64,000 bases of DNA from Flavobacteriales bacterium (GCA_022447625.1 JAKVAX010000009.1:62001-126000); one strand, 5' to 3'; shown: positions 41,156-50,557, counted from the stretch's first letter. Program-made: numbers and translations. Notes: generated by a model not told the origin, from the letters alone.

Positions 41156-42415
41156 TTACACTTTCTCTAGGGCTTGAGCAAGGTCCTCGATAAGATCTTC
41201 ATGATACTCTACTCCAACGGACAAACGGACAAGGCTTCCATTGATGCCCATGCGCTCTTTGAGTACATGGTCTACGTCGGCGTGGGTCATTGTTGCTGGG
41301 TGCTCTGCTAAGCTTTCCGTAGATCCAAGGCTCACCGCTAAGTGTACCAAATTCAATGCATTAAAGAAGCGGAATGCTTCAGGCTCCCCCCCCTTCACTG
41401 TGAAAGCGAGCATCGCTCCGCCAGAAGTATATTGCTTTTTGTAGATCTTATACTGTTCTCCATCTGCCTCTGTTAAATGCCCCAGATAGTGAACCTTATC
41501 TACTTTTGGATGATCTCTGAGGTAGTCAGCCACCTTCTCCGCATTTCGCGCTTGTTGATCCATACGAACCTTCAAAGTTTCTAGACTTCTCATGAGCAAC
41601 CAGCCTGTCCATGGTCCAGCCATACTTCCCATAAAGGTTCGCATACCGCGGATTGGTGTCATAACCTCAGTTGACCCAAGACACGCTCCGGCGATCAAGT
41701 CTGAGTGTCCGCCTATATATTTCGTAGCTGAATAGAGCACCAGGTCAGCTCCGGCTTTTAGGGGGTGCTGCCAGATTGGTCCCATGTAGGTGTTGTCAAC
41801 CGCAACAAGTACCTTTCTATCAGGTGTCGAGTATTCTTTTGCGAGTTCCGCGTAGGCCTCAATGTCAAATAGGTGGTTTGTTGGGTTCGCTGGAGTCTCA
41901 ATGTAGATCATCTTGAGCTTATCTGCTCCGTGCTCTTCGATCTTTGCACGAACTGCATCCATATCATCCCAACTAGCAACGCCGAAAGAGTTAATTCCGA
42001 AACGCGTCAAGACCTTATTCATGAAGTGATCTGTACCTCCGTACAGCGGATTGCTGTGAAGAACGATATCCCCTGGGTTCAAGTGCGCCAATAGCATTGT
42101 AGAAATGGCAGACATTCCACTTTCGAACACCAAAGCTTCATCTGCGCCATCCCACAGACACAAACGATCTTCAAGAATCTCCAGGTCAGGATTATTAAGA
42201 CGACTGTAGATCAAGCCCATCTCCTCTTCTGGTTCTTTGTCTCTTAACCCGTAGGCCACTTCAAAGAAGCGTTTTCCTTCTTCTGCTGTCTTAAATACAA
42301 AGGTCGAAGTTTGGAAGATCGGACACTTGATCGCCCCTTCAGACCATTCTGGATTGTAGCCGTGAGACATCATTAATGACTCCGGACGCATGTTGCGGAT
42401 ATCTCGTTCTTTCAT
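41156..42415 (-). CDS. Cys/Met metabolism PLP enzyme (cystathionine gamma-synthase or methionine gamma-lyase type)
   Basis: The 419-residue protein fits the trans-sulfuration family: IYSRLNNPDLEILEDRL, FESGMSAISTMLLA, YIETPANPTNHLFDIEAYA, VAVDNTYMGPIWQHPL, and the Schiff-base Lys in YSATKYIGGHSDLIAG; the C-terminus has SLGSTESLAEHPATMTHA and VRLSVGVEY. The ATG at 42415 is taken as the start because a GTG two codons upstream overlaps the -7 box. Synthase and lyase cannot be separated by eye. The gene is divergent from an Lrp-family regulator, its likely controller. Confidence 0.9.
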   Translation of the reverse strand: MKERDIRNMRPESLMMSHGYNPEWSEGAIKCPIFQTSTFVFKTAEEGKRFFEVAYGLRDKEPEEEMGLIYSRLNNPDLEILEDRLCLWDGADEALVFESGMSAISTMLLAHLNPGDIVLHSNPLYGGTDHFMNKVLTRFGINSFGVASWDDMDAVRAKIEEHGADKLKMIYIETPANPTNHLFDIEAYAELAKEYSTPDRKVLVAVDNTYMGPIWQHPLKAGADLVLYSATKYIGGHSDLIAGACLGSTEVMTPIRGMRTFMGSMAGPWTGWLLMRSLETLKVRMDQQARNAEKVADYLRDHPKVDKVHYLGHLTEADGEQYKIYKKQYTSGGAMLAFTVKGGEPEAFRFFNALNLVHLAVSLGSTESLAEHPATMTHADVDHVLKERMGINGSLVRLSVGVEYHEDLIEDLAQALEKV

Positions 42416-42420
42416 ACTCA

Positions 42421-42428
42421 CAAAGTTA
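42421..42428 (-). promoter_or_regulatory. -7 box TAACTTTG of the trans-sulfuration gene
   Basis: Perfect TAnnTTTG on the minus strand, 5 bases before the ATG at 42415. This predicts a leaderless or nearly leaderless mRNA. Confidence 0.55.
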
Positions 42429-42450
42429 ACTCACCAACTAATCCATTCCG

Positions 42451-42485
42451 CTATGAACCCATAACTAAGAATAAATAACCAACAA
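42451..42485. repeat. Possible heptamer array CTATGAA CCCATAA CTAAGAA TAAATAA CCAACAA
   Basis: Five 7-mers similar to the first part of the 15.9-kb array; the only candidate found right of 22.3 kb. Confidence 0.4.
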
Positions 42486-42489
42486 AAAA

Positions 42490-42497
42490 TACCTTTG
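42490..42497 (+). promoter_or_regulatory. -7 box TACCTTTG of the Lrp gene
   Basis: Perfect TAnnTTTG, 56 bases before the Lrp start codon; the leader contains a copy of the dispersed 13-mer. Confidence 0.5.
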
Positions 42498-42519
42498 CAG
42501 TATATTTATCCGATGAGCA

Positions 42520-42532
42520 TTCCGCGCTAGCG
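42520..42532 (+). repeat. Dispersed 13-mer TTCCGCGCTAGCG (intergenic)
   Basis: The only exact copy outside a coding region. It lies between the -7 box and the start of the Lrp gene, so it would be transcribed as leader. Confidence 0.8.
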
Positions 42533-42553
42533 AAAAAACAGAACACCTATTCT

Positions 42554-43027
42554 ATGAAACTCGACAACTATGATCTAAAATTGATCGAACTCTTACAGGA
42601 AAACGCCAAGTTGACCGTTTCAGAATTGGCCGAGGCCTGTGGCTTGTCACGCACACCTGTATACGAGCGCATGAAGAAGCTCGAAGCAAATGGAGTCATC
42701 AAAAGCTACAACGCACGCATTGACCCCCAAACAAGTGGATTGCAACTACACGCTTTTTGTAATGTGAGCTTAAAAGAACACGCCCATGAGTTCTTGCGCA
42801 ACTTCGAAGATGAGATCAAAGAATTCCCCCAAGTGGTTGCAGCTTACCACACCGCAGGAATGTTTGACTACATGATCGAAGTCCGTTGTCGAAATATGGA
42901 AGCCTATCACGATTTCATTGCCTCGAAATTGGCCGGCCTAGGTAACATTGGAAACGTGCAGAGCTTCTTCATTATGAAAGAGATCAAATCTCCAGGACCA
43001 CTTGATCTGACTTCTTTGAGAACCTAA
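42554..43027 (+). CDS. Lrp/AsnC family transcriptional regulator
   Basis: The 157-residue protein has an N-terminal helix-turn-helix (about 5-60: YDLKLIELLQENAKLTVSELAEACGLSRTPVYERMKKLEANGVIKSY) and a C-terminal RAM ligand-binding domain (about 70-150) with VVAAYHTAGMFDYMIEVRC. Lrp-family proteins form octamers that sense amino acids. It is divergent from the Cys/Met PLP enzyme gene 138 bases away, which suggests regulation by a sulfur or other amino acid. Confidence 0.93.
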   Translation: MKLDNYDLKLIELLQENAKLTVSELAEACGLSRTPVYERMKKLEANGVIKSYNARIDPQTSGLQLHAFCNVSLKEHAHEFLRNFEDEIKEFPQVVAAYHTAGMFDYMIEVRCRNMEAYHDFIASKLAGLGNIGNVQSFFIMKEIKSPGPLDLTSLRT

Positions 43028-43085
43028 TTGTAGTTAAATGCGCTTCTCAAACGTACTACTAGTAATGTTGATCCGTTCAATATGA

Positions 43086-43093
43086 TATCTTTG
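43086..43093 (+). promoter_or_regulatory. -7 box TATCTTTG of the bamD operon
   Basis: Perfect TAnnTTTG, 8 bases before the bamD ATG, so the mRNA leader is at most a few nucleotides. Confidence 0.55.
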
Positions 43094-43101
43094 CGCCCCT
43101 G

Positions 43102-43911
43102 ATGAAGAGAATTCTGCTTGCATTTTCTGTATTGGCGCTGGTCCTTTCTTCCTGTGGAGAGTATAACAAAGTGCTCAAAAGCACTGATGTAGACTACAAA
43201 CTTGAGAAGGCCATTGAGTATTTTGATGATGGCCGTTGCTACCAGTCTATTCCGATTTTCGAAGAGTTGATCGGCTTGACACGAGGTACGCAAAAGGCTG
43301 AGGATGTTTATTACTACCACGCCAGAGCACACTACTGCGTGGAAGACTACTACTTAGCCAACTACTACCTTAGTAATTTCACCAAGACCTTTAGCTACTC
43401 AGAACGCGCTGAAGAATGTCAGTTCTTGGCAGCTATGTGCAGCTACAATCTCTCTCCAGAATTCAGCCTCGACCAAACAGATACGAAGCTTGCTATCAAT
43501 GAGATGCAACTATTCTTAGATAAGTATCCTGGTTCAACTTTACGCGACAGCTGTACGACGATGATTGATCAGCTGAACGCGAAACTGGAACGCAAGAATT
43601 TCGAGGTGGCGAAGCTTTATGTGAAGACGGAGAACTTTAAGAGTGCCGTACTCGTGCTAGACTATGCACTACGTGACTACCCGAACACGAAGTATCGCGA
43701 AGAAATGATGTACATGCTAGTGAAATCAAGCTATTTGCTAGCAGCCCAAAGTATCGAAGAGAAGAAAATGGATCGTTTCGCTGACTGCGTCAATCATTAT
43801 CTTAACTTTGTAGCCTATTTCCCGGAAAGTGGGTACCTGCGCGAAGCAGAAAACTACTTTGACGATAGCCAAAAGGAAATAGAGCGTTTGAAAAAAGTAT
43901 CGAATCCATGA
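43102..43911 (+). CDS. bamD: Outer membrane protein assembly factor BamD
   Basis: The 269-residue lipoprotein (signal MKRILLAFSVLALVLSSCGE, Cys18) has the TPR-like helical repeats of BamD: EKAIEYFDDGRCYQSIPIFEELI, YYYHARAHYCVEDYYLANYYLSNF, and SERAEECQFLAAMCSYNLSPEFSLDQTDT, a well-conserved BamD stretch. It works with BamA in inserting beta-barrel proteins at the outer membrane. It leads the operon bamD-rpoZ-coaBC-porD-recN; the next gene overlaps its stop codon (ATGA). Confidence 0.93.
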   Translation: MKRILLAFSVLALVLSSCGEYNKVLKSTDVDYKLEKAIEYFDDGRCYQSIPIFEELIGLTRGTQKAEDVYYYHARAHYCVEDYYLANYYLSNFTKTFSYSERAEECQFLAAMCSYNLSPEFSLDQTDTKLAINEMQLFLDKYPGSTLRDSCTTMIDQLNAKLERKNFEVAKLYVKTENFKSAVLVLDYALRDYPNTKYREEMMYMLVKSSYLLAAQSIEEKKMDRFADCVNHYLNFVAYFPESGYLREAENYFDDSQKEIERLKKVSNP

Positions 43912-44237
43912 GTAGCATTAAGAACTCAAAAGCAGAGCGCACAACAGTAACGCGCAACACAAATGCCATTGATGCCAAGGTAGAAGGAAACCTATTCGAA
44001 GCATTGGTAGTGATCTCGAAGCGTGCAAACCAGATCCAGAAAGACATCAAAGAAGAGTTGACTGCGAAGCTGGAAGAATTTGCCACTACTCAAGATAACT
44101 TGGAAGAGGTTTTTGAAAACCGAGAGCAGATCGAGATCTCGAAGTTCTACGAGCGCCTACCTAAGCCGCATAGCGTAGCGATTGATGAATTACTCGAAGA
44201 CAAAGTGTACTTCCGTCGTCCAGAGCTTGGAGCATAA
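43908..44237 (+). CDS. rpoZ: DNA-directed RNA polymerase omega subunit, Bacteroidota type
   Basis: The 109-residue protein matches the omega subunit of this phylum: NTNAIDAKVEGNLFEALVVISKRANQIQKDIKEELTAKLEEFA, then the conserved ending EISKFYERLPKPHSVAIDELL. Omega helps assemble and stabilise RNA polymerase. It overlaps bamD by 4 bases. A strong terminator 25 bases after the stop separates it from coaBC, so coaBC may have its own promoter. Confidence 0.88.
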   Translation: MSSIKNSKAERTTVTRNTNAIDAKVEGNLFEALVVISKRANQIQKDIKEELTAKLEEFATTQDNLEEVFENREQIEISKFYERLPKPHSVAIDELLEDKVYFRRPELGA

Positions 44238-44261
44238 GCTTCACCTGACGATTATAATATG

Positions 44262-44287
44262 AAAGCCTCGCAATTGCGGGGCTTTTT
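44262..44287 (+). terminator. Intrinsic terminator after rpoZ
   Basis: Stem AAAGCCTCGC / GCGGGGCTTT (10 pairs, one G-U) with loop AATT, then a T-run. Confidence 0.85.
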
Positions 44288-44358
44288 GCTGCTGTCAATA
44301 AACGTTTATTCCCAGCTCCAAATTAGGGGGTTCGATCAGAAAGCCAGACCTTTACTTC

Positions 44359-45579
44359 ATGTCTTGGATTCCACATATTCTCAGAGACAAAAATGTACTG
44401 ATCGGTATTACCGGTAGTATCGCGGCTTACAAAGCAGCCTTCTTGGTCCGCCTTTTACGCAAGGCTGGAGCAGAAGTGAAAGTGGTGATGTCGCCAGGTT
44501 CTGAAGAGTTCATTACTCCACTCACCTTGGCAACCTTAGCCAAAAACCCCGTGCATTCTGACTTCACAGAAGACAAGCACACCGGGGAGTGGACGAATCA
44601 TGTTGAACTCGGTTTATGGGCTGATGTCATGCTGATTGCTCCTGCTACTGCGAATACATTGGCAAAAATGGTCAGCGGTGAATGCGACAATTTGCTCATG
44701 GCCGTGCTCTTAAGCGCGCGTTGTCCAGTAATGGTCGCCCCGGCGATGGACCTTGACATGTTCACGCACGAAGCTACCCAACATAACTTAGAGGTGCTTC
44801 GCAAGCGAGAGGTCACTGTAATTGAACCGGGTACGGGTGAATTAGCAAGCGGCCTCGAAGGCAAAGGAAGAATGGAAGAGCCCGAAGCTATTGTTTCGGC
44901 ACTCGAAAAGTTTTTTGGCGATCGTGCCCCACTCGCAGGTAAGAAAGCCATGGTAACCGCCGGCCCCACCTACGAATCCATTGATGCTGTGCGCTTCATC
45001 GGAAATCACAGCTCAGGTAAAATGGGTATGGCCGTTGCTAACGAATTGGCTGCTCAGGGCGCTGAAGTTACCTTGATCTTAGGGCCGACCAATGTCCCTT
45101 ATGACAACCCTGCTGTGGAGGTGGTACGTATTGTATCTGCTGAGGATCTTTTCTCCGCTAGCACGGAACGCTTCGCTTCTTCTGATATCACCGTCATGTC
45201 AGCTGCCGTAGCTGATTACCGACCAAAAACAGTAGTGAATCGCAAAATGAAGAAATCGGAAAACGAGCTCAAGATCGAACTCGAACCGACGACGGATGTC
45301 TTGAAAACATTGGGAAGCCAAAAGAAACCGGAACAGTTATTGGTTGGTTTCGCCCTGGAAACAGATAACGAACTAGAAAACGCACAAGGCAAGCTAGAGC
45401 GCAAGAATCTCGACCTCATTGTATTGAACTCATTGAAGGATCCCGGAGCAGGATTCGGACATGATACGAACAAGGTCACGCTGATCGACAAACGCAATAA
45501 AATAGCTAGCTTTGAGTTGAAATCGAAGGTAGATGTTGCCAAAGACATCGTAGCCCGGATTACTGAATTAATTGGATGA
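44359..45579 (+). CDS. coaBC: Bifunctional phosphopantothenoylcysteine decarboxylase/synthetase
   Basis: The 406-residue protein has the flavin-dependent CoaC domain (about 1-185: VLIGITGSIAAYKAAFLVRLLRKAG, ITPLTLATLAKNPV, APATANTLAKMVSGECDNLLMA, with the catalytic His in TNHVELGLWAD) and the CoaB synthetase domain (about 190-400: AMVTAGPTYESIDAVRFIGNHSSGKMG and AAVADYRP). It makes 4'-phosphopantetheine precursors for coenzyme A. The stop codon overlaps the porD start (ATGA). A minus-strand variant of the 13-mer lies at 45156. Confidence 0.95.
   Translation: MSWIPHILRDKNVLIGITGSIAAYKAAFLVRLLRKAGAEVKVVMSPGSEEFITPLTLATLAKNPVHSDFTEDKHTGEWTNHVELGLWADVMLIAPATANTLAKMVSGECDNLLMAVLLSARCPVMVAPAMDLDMFTHEATQHNLEVLRKREVTVIEPGTGELASGLEGKGRMEEPEAIVSALEKFFGDRAPLAGKKAMVTAGPTYESIDAVRFIGNHSSGKMGMAVANELAAQGAEVTLILGPTNVPYDNPAVEVVRIVSAEDLFSASTERFASSDITVMSAAVADYRPKTVVNRKMKKSENELKIELEPTTDVLKTLGSQKKPEQLLVGFALETDNELENAQGKLERKNLDLIVLNSLKDPGAGFGHDTNKVTLIDKRNKIASFELKSKVDVAKDIVARITELIG
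45156..45168 (-). repeat. Dispersed 13-mer, one-mismatch copy (TTCCGTGCTAGCG, minus strand)
   Basis: One mismatch to the consensus, inside coaBC and antisense. Confidence 0.5.
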
Positions 45580-46472
45580 AAAGAATAGTCGCGCTTAGCC
45601 TGCTGTTGGCAGCATTTATTGGAGGAGTTCAAGCACAAGAGTTGAACTGTCAAGTCCAAGTACAAGCACCACAGGTAAACAACGTAGATCCAAGTCGTTT
45701 CCAGACCTTGGAAGAGTCTGTGCGTGATTTCATGAACTCACGTAAATGGACCAATGACTACTTCGAACTCGAAGAGCGCATTGAGTGCAATATCCTCATT
45801 ACTATCAATAGCGCAGCGAACCAGAACAGTTTCAGCGGTTCCATTCAAATTCAGAGCAGTCGTCCTGTATACAACTCAGATTATAAAGCACCCGTCTTCA
45901 CTGTGAATGACGGTGACTTCGCTTTCACTTTCCTTGACAACGCATTGATCCAGTTCAGTATTGACCAGCACCGCGACAACTTGTCGTCTACCCTGGCCTA
46001 CTACGCTTACATGATCATTGGAATGGACTACGACACCTTCTCTCCTGAAGGAGGTACAGAGCACTTCCTAAAGGCACAGACCATTGTAGCCAATGCGCAA
46101 AACGCAGGTGATGCTGGATGGAAAGCAAGTGAAGGTCAGCGTAACCGTTATTGGTTGGTAGAAAACATTTTATCGCAAACTTTCCGTCCGTTGCGCGCTT
46201 GTCTTTATAAATACCACCGAGATGGATTTGACAAGCTTTACAGCGACCCTGACGGTGGACGTAAAGCGATTTCTGATGCGATTATCGATATGCGTAATAT
46301 TCACCGAATCAAGCCAAGTAGCTACAACGTTCAGCTGTTCTTTGCAGCGAAAAACGTAGAGCTTGTGAAGCTTTTTGAGATAGCTCCCGATCCAGAGATT
46401 CAGCGCATACTTCCTGTATTAAAAGAGCTTGACCCAGGTAACATCTCACGTTACGAGCAGGCCCTTGGATAA
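45576..46472 (+). CDS. porD: Type IX secretion system protein PorD (DUF4835)
   Basis: The 298-residue protein has a signal peptide (about 1-20, ending GVQAQ) and the DUF4835 pattern: ELNCQVQVQAPQVNNVDPSRFQTLEESVRDFMNSRKWT, IECNILITINSAANQNSF, and YNSDYKAPVFTVNDGDFAF. It belongs to the conserved set of type IX secretion genes and is probably periplasmic; its exact role is not known. Position between coaBC and recN is the usual one in Bacteroidota. It fits the T9SS cargo at 33.7 kb. Confidence 0.9.
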   Translation: MKRIVALSLLLAAFIGGVQAQELNCQVQVQAPQVNNVDPSRFQTLEESVRDFMNSRKWTNDYFELEERIECNILITINSAANQNSFSGSIQIQSSRPVYNSDYKAPVFTVNDGDFAFTFLDNALIQFSIDQHRDNLSSTLAYYAYMIIGMDYDTFSPEGGTEHFLKAQTIVANAQNAGDAGWKASEGQRNRYWLVENILSQTFRPLRACLYKYHRDGFDKLYSDPDGGRKAISDAIIDMRNIHRIKPSSYNVQLFFAAKNVELVKLFEIAPDPEIQRILPVLKELDPGNISRYEQALG

Positions 46473-46474
46473 CC

Positions 46475-48130
46475 ATGCTTCTTAAACTTCACGTTCGTAA
46501 TTATGCATTGATCGATCAGGTTGACCTGAATTTCGAGCAAGGCATGACAGCCATCACTGGAGAAACTGGTAGTGGTAAATCTATCTTACTTGGTGCACTT
46601 GGATTAGTGCTCGGTGAACGAGCTGACATGCAAGCACTCCGTTCACCAGAGAGTAAGTGTATTGTGGAAGCCATCTTCCGTCTTGACGAACGATTAAAGC
46701 CTCTATTTCAAGAGGCAGACCTAGACTTTGAATCAGAAAGTATCTTCCGACGTGAGATCACTCCGAGTGGTAAGTCGCGAGCATTTGTGAATGATACACC
46801 TGTGCATCTCAAGTCGCTCAAAGCCATCGGTCAGCGTTTGATTGATGTTCATTCGCAAATGGAGACTTCACGACTCAAAGAGTCTTCTTTCCGCTACCAG
46901 TTGCTTGATGCCACTGCCGGACAACAAGATTCATTCAAAGCATGGAAAGAGCAACTTCTAAGCTTCCGTAAGAAAGAACAAGAGCTACTGGAACTCAAAG
47001 AGGCCGAAGCCCGAGCGGCAAGAGAACTTGACTACATGCAGTTCCAGTTCAATGAGCTGATGGCATTAGATCTTGACAACATTGATCAGGAACAATTAGA
47101 GAATGAGGTGAACGCTCAGCGAAATGCAGAAGAGATCATTCGTTCAATGAGTGAAGTTCATGGCATTTTGGATGGTTCAGAAAGCGGTGTTACCGATCAG
47201 TTACGCAATGCGATTTTGGCTATGGAACGTATCAGCGGAGTGTACTCCCCTGCTGAGCAACTCTTGGAGCGTTTGCAAAGCACAGTGATTGAAATCAATG
47301 ATATTTCTTCGGAAGCTGAATCGAAAAGCGAAGACATCGCGATTGATCCGCAAGTGTTGCAAGAATTGCAAGACCAACTTGACGGCTTATATGCCTTGCA
47401 AAATAAACACCGCGTATCAGACCTTGAGTCGCTGCGTGTATTGCGAGATGAACTTGATGGAAAGATTCAAAATGCTAGCAGTCTAGAATCGCGTATCGAA
47501 GACCTTTCTAACGATATCGAAACAGCGCGTCAAGAACTGATGGCTGCAGCGCACAAGTTGAATAAGAAAAGAGAGAAGGCTTCGGTTTTGCTTGTTAATC
47601 GTGTCAAAGAAATTCTCAGCGAGTTGAAAATGGAGCATGCGGAGTTGCGCTTTGAACTTCAAGAGACTGGAGAGCTCAATGCCTTTGGAACCACGAAACT
47701 GTCATTGCTTTTTAAAGCCAATAAAGGTGGTCAATTCCAAGACCTAGAAAAGGTGGCAAGTGGTGGAGAGCTTTCGCGTGTGATGCTCGCTATCAAATCT
47801 TCAGTTTCTGATTCGTTGTCTTTACCTACGCTTGTTTTAGACGAGATTGACACCGGAGTTTCAGGTGAAGTAGCTGCAAAAATGGCTCAGGAAATGAGCA
47901 AGATGGCTTCGCACATGCAAGTCATCAATATTAGTCACCTACCGCAGGTAACCGCCGCCGCGAATCAACACTTTAAAGTCTTCAAGGTGGTTCAAGGCGA
48001 AGAAACATTCTCGGAAATCAAGATGCTCAATGAGGCAGAAAGAGAAGATGAGCTCGCCTCAATGCTTTCAGGCACAGAGGTAACTGAAGCGGCTAGAGAG
48101 CAAGCGCGAAGCCTCTTGAAGAGAAGCTAG
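46475..48130 (+). CDS. recN: DNA repair protein RecN
   Basis: The 551-residue SMC-like protein has Walker A at the N-terminus (MTAITGETGSGKSILLGALGLVLGERAD), a long coiled coil in the middle (about 150-370), and at the C-terminus the signature and Walker B region (VASGGELSRVMLAIKS, LPTLVLDEIDTGVSGEVA) and QVINISHLPQVTAAANQHFKV. RecN acts in double-strand break repair. It begins 2 bases after porD and ends the bamD-recN gene group. Confidence 0.95.
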   Translation: MLLKLHVRNYALIDQVDLNFEQGMTAITGETGSGKSILLGALGLVLGERADMQALRSPESKCIVEAIFRLDERLKPLFQEADLDFESESIFRREITPSGKSRAFVNDTPVHLKSLKAIGQRLIDVHSQMETSRLKESSFRYQLLDATAGQQDSFKAWKEQLLSFRKKEQELLELKEAEARAARELDYMQFQFNELMALDLDNIDQEQLENEVNAQRNAEEIIRSMSEVHGILDGSESGVTDQLRNAILAMERISGVYSPAEQLLERLQSTVIEINDISSEAESKSEDIAIDPQVLQELQDQLDGLYALQNKHRVSDLESLRVLRDELDGKIQNASSLESRIEDLSNDIETARQELMAAAHKLNKKREKASVLLVNRVKEILSELKMEHAELRFELQETGELNAFGTTKLSLLFKANKGGQFQDLEKVASGGELSRVMLAIKSSVSDSLSLPTLVLDEIDTGVSGEVAAKMAQEMSKMASHMQVINISHLPQVTAAANQHFKVFKVVQGEETFSEIKMLNEAEREDELASMLSGTEVTEAAREQARSLLKRS

Positions 48131-48139
48131 GTTCCTCGC

Positions 48140-50455
48140 CTAGAACGTCAAATCGAATCCGATACTTGGAAGGAATGGAAGCTGGTAAACTGTTTCTCCA
48201 GTTACACGGTTCACGTAGAATACGTTCTCACGGCTGTAGATGTTTGTCACACTTGCATTCATATCCAATCCGATGCGATCTGAGAACTTCCATGTCTTGC
48301 TCACAGAAAGGTCTAGACGGTGGTAATCCGAAAGACGTCCGCCGTTCAAGTCAGCGTAGAAGATTCCGAGTTCATCAGAGTTCAACACTACTGGATCACT
48401 ACCAATACCATCTGTAATGTTTGGTGCTTGGTAATAGCCTTGTGTTTGAGTGAAAGGAAGTCCAGTACCTAGGTTCCAACGAAGGCTTGCGTTCCATGAA
48501 TCATCTTCTCCAAAGGAATGCGATGCTACGAAGTTGATGTTATGACGGCGGTCAAACACTGGGTCATACCAAGTGAATCCATCCCAGCGGTCTACATCAG
48601 CCAATGAGTACACAAACCATACTGAACGACGCTTGTCCTCATACTTCAATACAACATCTACACCTCGTGCGATCCCAGTCTCAATGATGTAATCCAAACG
48701 GAGTACGTCAGGAACATCAGCTGTATTTGTTGGGAACAGCTTGTTACGGTTCACGTTCGTGACTTGGTTGAAGTCTTTAATGTATCCTTCAACATTCAAG
48801 TTCCAACGCTCTGTAATATCGAACTCGAATCCAGCAATCAAGTGACGAGCACGCTGCAATGGATCATTGTTGATATCGCGAACTTCTCCATCAGGAAGTA
48901 CGAGTTCATCTTGAATATCTGTTGGCGCAGTAATGAATCCGTAGAAGAGGTTTACTACGTCACGGTCACTATTCGCTTGAATCAAGTTCTGTGTATAGAT
49001 TCCAGCAGCTGCTTTCAAACGGAACACTTCATTCACTTTGTACTTGATACCAAGACGTGGTTCAGGTGAAAGCTTTGACAGAGAGCTGTAATACTGTAGA
49101 CGAAGACTTGGCTGGAAGAGGAATTTACCTGCAGACTTCTTGATGTCTACATAGCCCGCCAATTCGTTGGTGCTTTCTTGTTGTTCAACCTGAACTCCAA
49201 GTGAGTTGAAGGTTTCGTAATCGGTGTTCACACCCACTACTTGAATACCCCAGCGCACGTCGTCATCGTTCAAGACATATTTAAAGTCAAGTCCAAAGTT
49301 GAAGCCACCAATCGTACTGCTGCGATCCGGAAGACCTTCTTCACGAAGGTTGATGTTATACTCAGAGTAAGCGAAGTTACCTTTGATAAGCACCGCCGAT
49401 CCAGGAGGTACAACCACGAAGTTACCTCCCCCCCCGTTGTTTGACCAGTTGAGGTCAGACAGGGCCTGGTAACGAACGTCGTCATTGAAGCTAAATCCGA
49501 AGATGTTAAACTTCGATCCGTTTGCTCCACCGAATGATAGCTTACCGTAGATATCTGTGAAGTTGAATGGAAGGCCATCATCATCGATATATGAGTAGAA
49601 GAGCTTCGAGCTCTCCTCAAGGTATGATCGTTTTGCTGAGAATACGTAGCTGATTCCAGAACCGTTCTCTCCAAGCTTCTTGAGTGGTCCTTCCACGAGC
49701 ACCTTCGCGCCGAATGGGCTAGCGCCAATTTTACCTGAAACTCGCTTCTTGTTTCCGTCACGAGTGGTGATATCCATGATTGACGATACACGTCCACCGA
49801 ACTCACCTGAGAAACCACCAGTATAGATATCCGCGTTTGAGATGATGTCTGTATCGAATACCGAGAACAAACCAATAGAGTGGAATGCATTATAAACAAT
49901 CATACCATCGAGCATCACCTTGTTCTGCACAGGCGATCCACCACGAATGTAAATTTGTCCCCCTTGGTCACCCGTAGAAACGAATCCAGGGAGGGTTGTC
50001 AATACTTGAACGATATCTGCTTGCCCACCGAATGTTGGAACACGTTTGATGTCGTTGGGACGAATCGTCTCGACTGACATACGTACTTGGTTCTTCTGTT
50101 CTTCGGAATCAGCTGAGATTTCAGCACCACCTAACTGGATCACCTTCGGCTCCAACTGGAAGTTTCGACTGTAAACTTTTCCGTCTTCAATGACAATTTC
50201 CTTGCGGATCTCCTCGTATTCAATTGAGTTAATCAGGATGGTGTAAGTACCTGCCGGTATCTTAGTGAGAGAGTAGTAACCCGTAACATCGGTAGTCACA
50301 CCGAAGCTTGTGCCTTCCAACACAACTGTCACAAAAAGTGCAGGCTCACCTGTACTTCCGTCTTTCACAAACCCTTTAATAATACCCTGAGAAAATGCAC
50401 TTCCTGCGAATGTCATGCAGAGCACAAAGAGCAGTCCTTTTAAAAATCGTTCCAC
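48140..50455 (-). CDS. TonB-dependent receptor with carboxypeptidase-like regulatory domain
   Basis: The 771-residue outer-membrane protein has a signal peptide (about 1-22), a CarboxypepD_reg-like domain (about 24-105: IIKGFVKDGSTGEPALFVTVVLEGTSFGVTTDVTGYYSL), a plug (about 115-235: VRMSVETIRPNDIKRVPTFGGQADIVQVL, GGQIYIRGGSPVQNKVMLDGM) and a 22-strand-type barrel ending in Phe (LPSIGFDLTF). It is not followed by a SusD partner, so it is a solitary receptor; the substrate is unknown. It starts with GTG at 50455. Confidence 0.92.
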   Translation of the reverse strand: MERFLKGLLFVLCMTFAGSAFSQGIIKGFVKDGSTGEPALFVTVVLEGTSFGVTTDVTGYYSLTKIPAGTYTILINSIEYEEIRKEIVIEDGKVYSRNFQLEPKVIQLGGAEISADSEEQKNQVRMSVETIRPNDIKRVPTFGGQADIVQVLTTLPGFVSTGDQGGQIYIRGGSPVQNKVMLDGMIVYNAFHSIGLFSVFDTDIISNADIYTGGFSGEFGGRVSSIMDITTRDGNKKRVSGKIGASPFGAKVLVEGPLKKLGENGSGISYVFSAKRSYLEESSKLFYSYIDDDGLPFNFTDIYGKLSFGGANGSKFNIFGFSFNDDVRYQALSDLNWSNNGGGGNFVVVPPGSAVLIKGNFAYSEYNINLREEGLPDRSSTIGGFNFGLDFKYVLNDDDVRWGIQVVGVNTDYETFNSLGVQVEQQESTNELAGYVDIKKSAGKFLFQPSLRLQYYSSLSKLSPEPRLGIKYKVNEVFRLKAAAGIYTQNLIQANSDRDVVNLFYGFITAPTDIQDELVLPDGEVRDINNDPLQRARHLIAGFEFDITERWNLNVEGYIKDFNQVTNVNRNKLFPTNTADVPDVLRLDYIIETGIARGVDVVLKYEDKRRSVWFVYSLADVDRWDGFTWYDPVFDRRHNINFVASHSFGEDDSWNASLRWNLGTGLPFTQTQGYYQAPNITDGIGSDPVVLNSDELGIFYADLNGGRLSDYHRLDLSVSKTWKFSDRIGLDMNASVTNIYSRENVFYVNRVTGETVYQLPFLPSIGFDLTF

Positions 50456-50477
50456 GTATGCTTGGTTTACAGAAGCC

Positions 50478-50485
50478 CAAAAGTA
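50478..50485 (-). promoter_or_regulatory. -7 box TACTTTTG of the TonB receptor gene
   Basis: Perfect TAnnTTTG on the minus strand, 22 bases before the GTG start. Confidence 0.5.
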
Positions 50486-50557
50486 CCATTTTCATTTCTC
50501 TAACGATCGACCCTTGGCAACCAATAATGACCTTTGATCACATTTCTACAAGGAGAT

